From Flavobacterium lindanitolerans (lineage in GTDB: Bacteria > Bacteroidota > Bacteroidia > Flavobacteriales > Flavobacteriaceae), in assembly GCF_002846575.1 (NCBI RefSeq), contig NZ_PJND01000007.1, positions 1,984,001 to 2,048,000 of the forward strand: a DNA stretch of 64,000 bases, written 5' to 3'. Of the stretch, positions 62,809-64,000 are shown piece by piece. The position numbers were made by a program, and so were the translations under genes. Positions within the stretch are counted from its first letter, which is position 1. Each line of letters begins with the position of its first letter. Under the pieces are notes generated by a model that was not told where the DNA came from, ran no database searches, and saw nothing but the letters and a program-made list of their open reading frames with translations.

Positions 62809-63171
62809 TCATTCCTTTTTGTTTAGCTTGGAATAATCGGTTAATCCTAGTTTATTGCCAAACGGGTCGTTAAATTCTACGGCCAAGCCGGTCATTATTT
62901 CAAATGGTTCGCTCAAAAACGTTATTCCTTTCTGCTTTAGAATCTCGTAGGCTTCCTGTACGTTATCTACAGTAAACCAAATAGCCGGTTTTGCATTTTG
63001 CATAGTACTTACAATAATTGCCGGCTCATTTTGACCTACTTTAAAGGCTGTCATACCTTTATCTGAAAAATCAAACTTAATCTCAAGTCCGAGTTTGTCT
63101 TTATAGAATTCCTTTGCCTCATCAAGATTTTTGGCAGGAAGAAAAAAATTATCGAAGTCACTTATATTCAT
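62809..63171 (-). CDS. VOC-family (glyoxalase/bleomycin-resistance-like) protein
   Basis: A 120-aa protein with two beta-alpha-beta-beta-beta modules: NISDFDNFFLPAKNLDEAKEFYKDKLGLEI and ITFLSEPFEIMTGLAVEFNDPFGNKLGLTDY describe the two halves (shown in part). The start at MNISDFDNFFLP is preferred over an upstream TTG. Possible metal ligands include the glutamate in VEFNDPFGN. Substrate unknown. It follows a small ArsR-tail-like gene by 4 bp and is probably co-transcribed with it. It sits between the tRNA-like RNA and rtcB on the opposite strand. Confidence 0.82.
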   Translation of the reverse strand: MNISDFDNFFLPAKNLDEAKEFYKDKLGLEIKFDFSDKGMTAFKVGQNEPAIIVSTMQNAKPAIWFTVDNVQEAYEILKQKGITFLSEPFEIMTGLAVEFNDPFGNKLGLTDYSKLNKKE

Positions 63172-63175
63172 AAAA

Positions 63176-63379
63176 TCAAGATTTAATTTGTGATAGGTCA
63201 ATGCCTAATTTTGTAAACTGAAGTATTCCTATATCAGTGATATAAAAATTTTTGTCATCCGGTTTTTCCTTTGCTAACCAGCCCTTTGCTATAAACTGTT
63301 CTAATAAAAGCATTCCAAGCTTTCCTCCAATATGTTCGTAACATTTCTTGGCTGGCTTTCTGTCTAATGTTTTGTCCAT
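63176..63379 (-). CDS. small protein resembling the C-terminal half of ArsR/YczG-type regulators
   Basis: A 67-aa protein. RKPAKKCYEHIGGKLGMLLL, QFIAKGWL and FYITDIGILQFTKLGIDL match the region that follows the winged helix in certain ArsR-family regulators, with the Cys-Tyr-x-His-x-x-Gly core that could bind a ligand. The DNA-binding half is absent. Upstream bases to rtcB are AT-rich with no other frame, so it is a stand-alone domain rather than a truncation artefact I can see. It precedes a VOC protein gene by 4 bp. Confidence 0.6.
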   Translation of the reverse strand: MDKTLDRKPAKKCYEHIGGKLGMLLLEQFIAKGWLAKEKPDDKNFYITDIGILQFTKLGIDLSQIKS

Positions 63380-63551
63380 TTTCTTATTTTTAATTTATTT
63401 CCAACTGTTTTTTCTCTTTAATATTAGGATTGTTATAATCAAAATTAAATAAAGTTTAAAAATAGAAAAGTGATATTAGTCATACTTTTTTATATCCTTT
63501 TATTTTGTATAGAATCAACAATTTAAGCAGTAAGATAACAAAAAAAATAAC

Positions 63552-63598
63552 TGCGCAAAATAATTGCGTACTTTGATTTCAGCTTTGTACCATCAAAA
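63552..63598 (+). promoter_or_regulatory. rtcB promoter with palindromic operator, copy 2
   Basis: TGCGCAAAATAATTGCGTA (63552-63570) repeats the operator of the WYL/tRNA-like RNA region exactly. It is followed by CAGCTTTGTACCATCAAAA (63580-63598), the counterpart of the block before the RNA. Between them the two promoters are unrelated. The preceding 63380-63540 is AT-rich without genes. Confidence 0.7.
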
Positions 63599-63599
63599 A

Positions 63600-64000
63600 A
63601 TGGAAAACATGAAAACACCAATCAACGGAACCGATTTGCTGGAATTAGGATACCCTCAGGGAAGCGTCATCGGGATTGCTTTAAAAGTAAACAAAAAGAG
63701 AACTGGCCATACAAAAGAGCAGATGCTGGAATTGTATAAAAAAGTACTGGAGACCCCGGAGGAATATATAGACGATGCGCTTTTTGGGAGACTGGCTACT
63801 GCATTAATCGAAAAGTTAGCAGAAAAACCAGAAGATTTTATTGCCCTGAATCCAAACCCAAAAGCTTTTTCATCTTATGGATTAGACCATATTGAAGCAG
63901 GTGCTATTGAACAGATGAAAATTGCTATGCAATTGCCTGTTACGGTTGCAGGTGCCCTGATGCCGGATGCACATCAAGGCTACGGACTACCAATTGGAGG
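63600..64000 (+). CDS. RtcB-family RNA ligase, N-terminal part (runs off the window)
   Basis: The first 133 residues of an RtcB-like protein. RtcB joins RNA 2',3'-cyclic phosphate (or 3'-phosphate) ends to 5'-OH ends using GTP and manganese. The metal-binding segment MPDAHQGYGLPIGG, in the context VTVAGALMPDAHQG, is characteristic; the start MENMKTPINGTDLLELGYPQG also fits the group of RtcB homologues associated with RNA-repair operons. A second ATG three codons later is an alternative start. The catalytic histidine lies beyond the window. Shares its operator with the tRNA-like RNA. Confidence 0.88.
   Translation, partial: MENMKTPINGTDLLELGYPQGSVIGIALKVNKKRTGHTKEQMLELYKKVLETPEEYIDDALFGRLATALIEKLAEKPEDFIALNPNPKAFSSYGLDHIEAGAIEQMKIAMQLPVTVAGALMPDAHQGYGLPIG

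Overview
The window is a chromosomal piece of a flavobacterium, most likely Flavobacterium or a close Flavobacteriaceae relative. The evidence is AT-rich DNA, Bacteroidetes promoters of the TTTG / TAnnTTTG type, almost no Shine-Dalgarno sequences, proteins ending in type IX secretion sorting tails, a SusC-like TonB receptor with a CarboxypepD_reg N-terminus, a Q/N-rich Rho, and intergenic repeats of the AATCTAAAATC and CTTTGCG kinds. No phage, insertion sequence, rRNA, ordinary tRNA or CRISPR array was seen.

Layout. 1-5.2 kb: the tail of a secreted fibronectin-III-like protein, a FucP-type sugar transporter, RarD, a cysteine desulfurase and an outer-membrane barrel. 5.3-9.6 kb (minus strand): lpdA, then truA, an MsbA-like ABC exporter and a small membrane protein. 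9.8-14.4 kb: a phosphodiesterase, then a two-component operon (NarL-type regulator, 104-aa unknown, TPR sensor kinase) with a decayed upstream duplicate in which only the small unknown gene survives. 14.6-25.4 kb: rho, a methyltransferase, a Crp-like regulator with a hydrolase, two adjacent endonuclease I paralogues with sorting tails, an RsmB-like methyltransferase, a low-complexity secreted protein, an AraC regulator and a DUF983 protein. 25.6-30.3 kb: an iron-uptake operon (TonB receptor and two PepSY membrane proteins). 30.7-38.4 kb: a YCF48-like lipoprotein, an ECF sigma operon, an SRPBCC/GyrI protein, dipeptidyl peptidase III and ilvE. 38.7-49 kb: a DUF4920/cytochrome pair, mnmD, oxyR divergent from dps, a SulP transporter with carbonic anhydrase, a LETM1-related protein, an FAD oxidoreductase, and DUF4142 with two tiny membrane proteins. 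49-57 kb: a MarR-led fatty-acid beta-oxidation operon and a Na+/H+ antiporter. 57-61.4 kb: AraC regulators, an unusual Ntn-hydrolase/TPR/glycogen-binding fusion, and an AHSA1 protein behind a double palindromic operator.

The most unusual part is at the right end (61.4-64 kb). A WYL-domain regulator is divergent from a non-coding RNA of about 195 nt. The RNA has the acceptor stem, D arm and T arm of a tRNA, but the anticodon region is replaced by a structured insert of about 140 nt. About 1 kb further on begins an RtcB-family RNA ligase gene, cut by the window edge. The RNA and rtcB share an identical 21-bp palindromic element plus a second conserved promoter block, and the same palindrome overlaps the predicted WYL-gene promoter. 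I read this as a WYL-controlled RNA-repair module with its own tRNA-mimic RNA, analogous to the Rsr/Y-RNA/RtcB operons of other bacteria but different in layout. Functional claims here are inference.

Other gene sets fit known physiology: peroxide response (oxyR/dps), bicarbonate supply (SulP/carbonic anhydrase), fatty-acid degradation (MarR, 3-hydroxyacyl-CoA dehydrogenase/hydratase, thiolase, acyl-CoA dehydrogenase) and iron acquisition (TonB receptor/PepSY).
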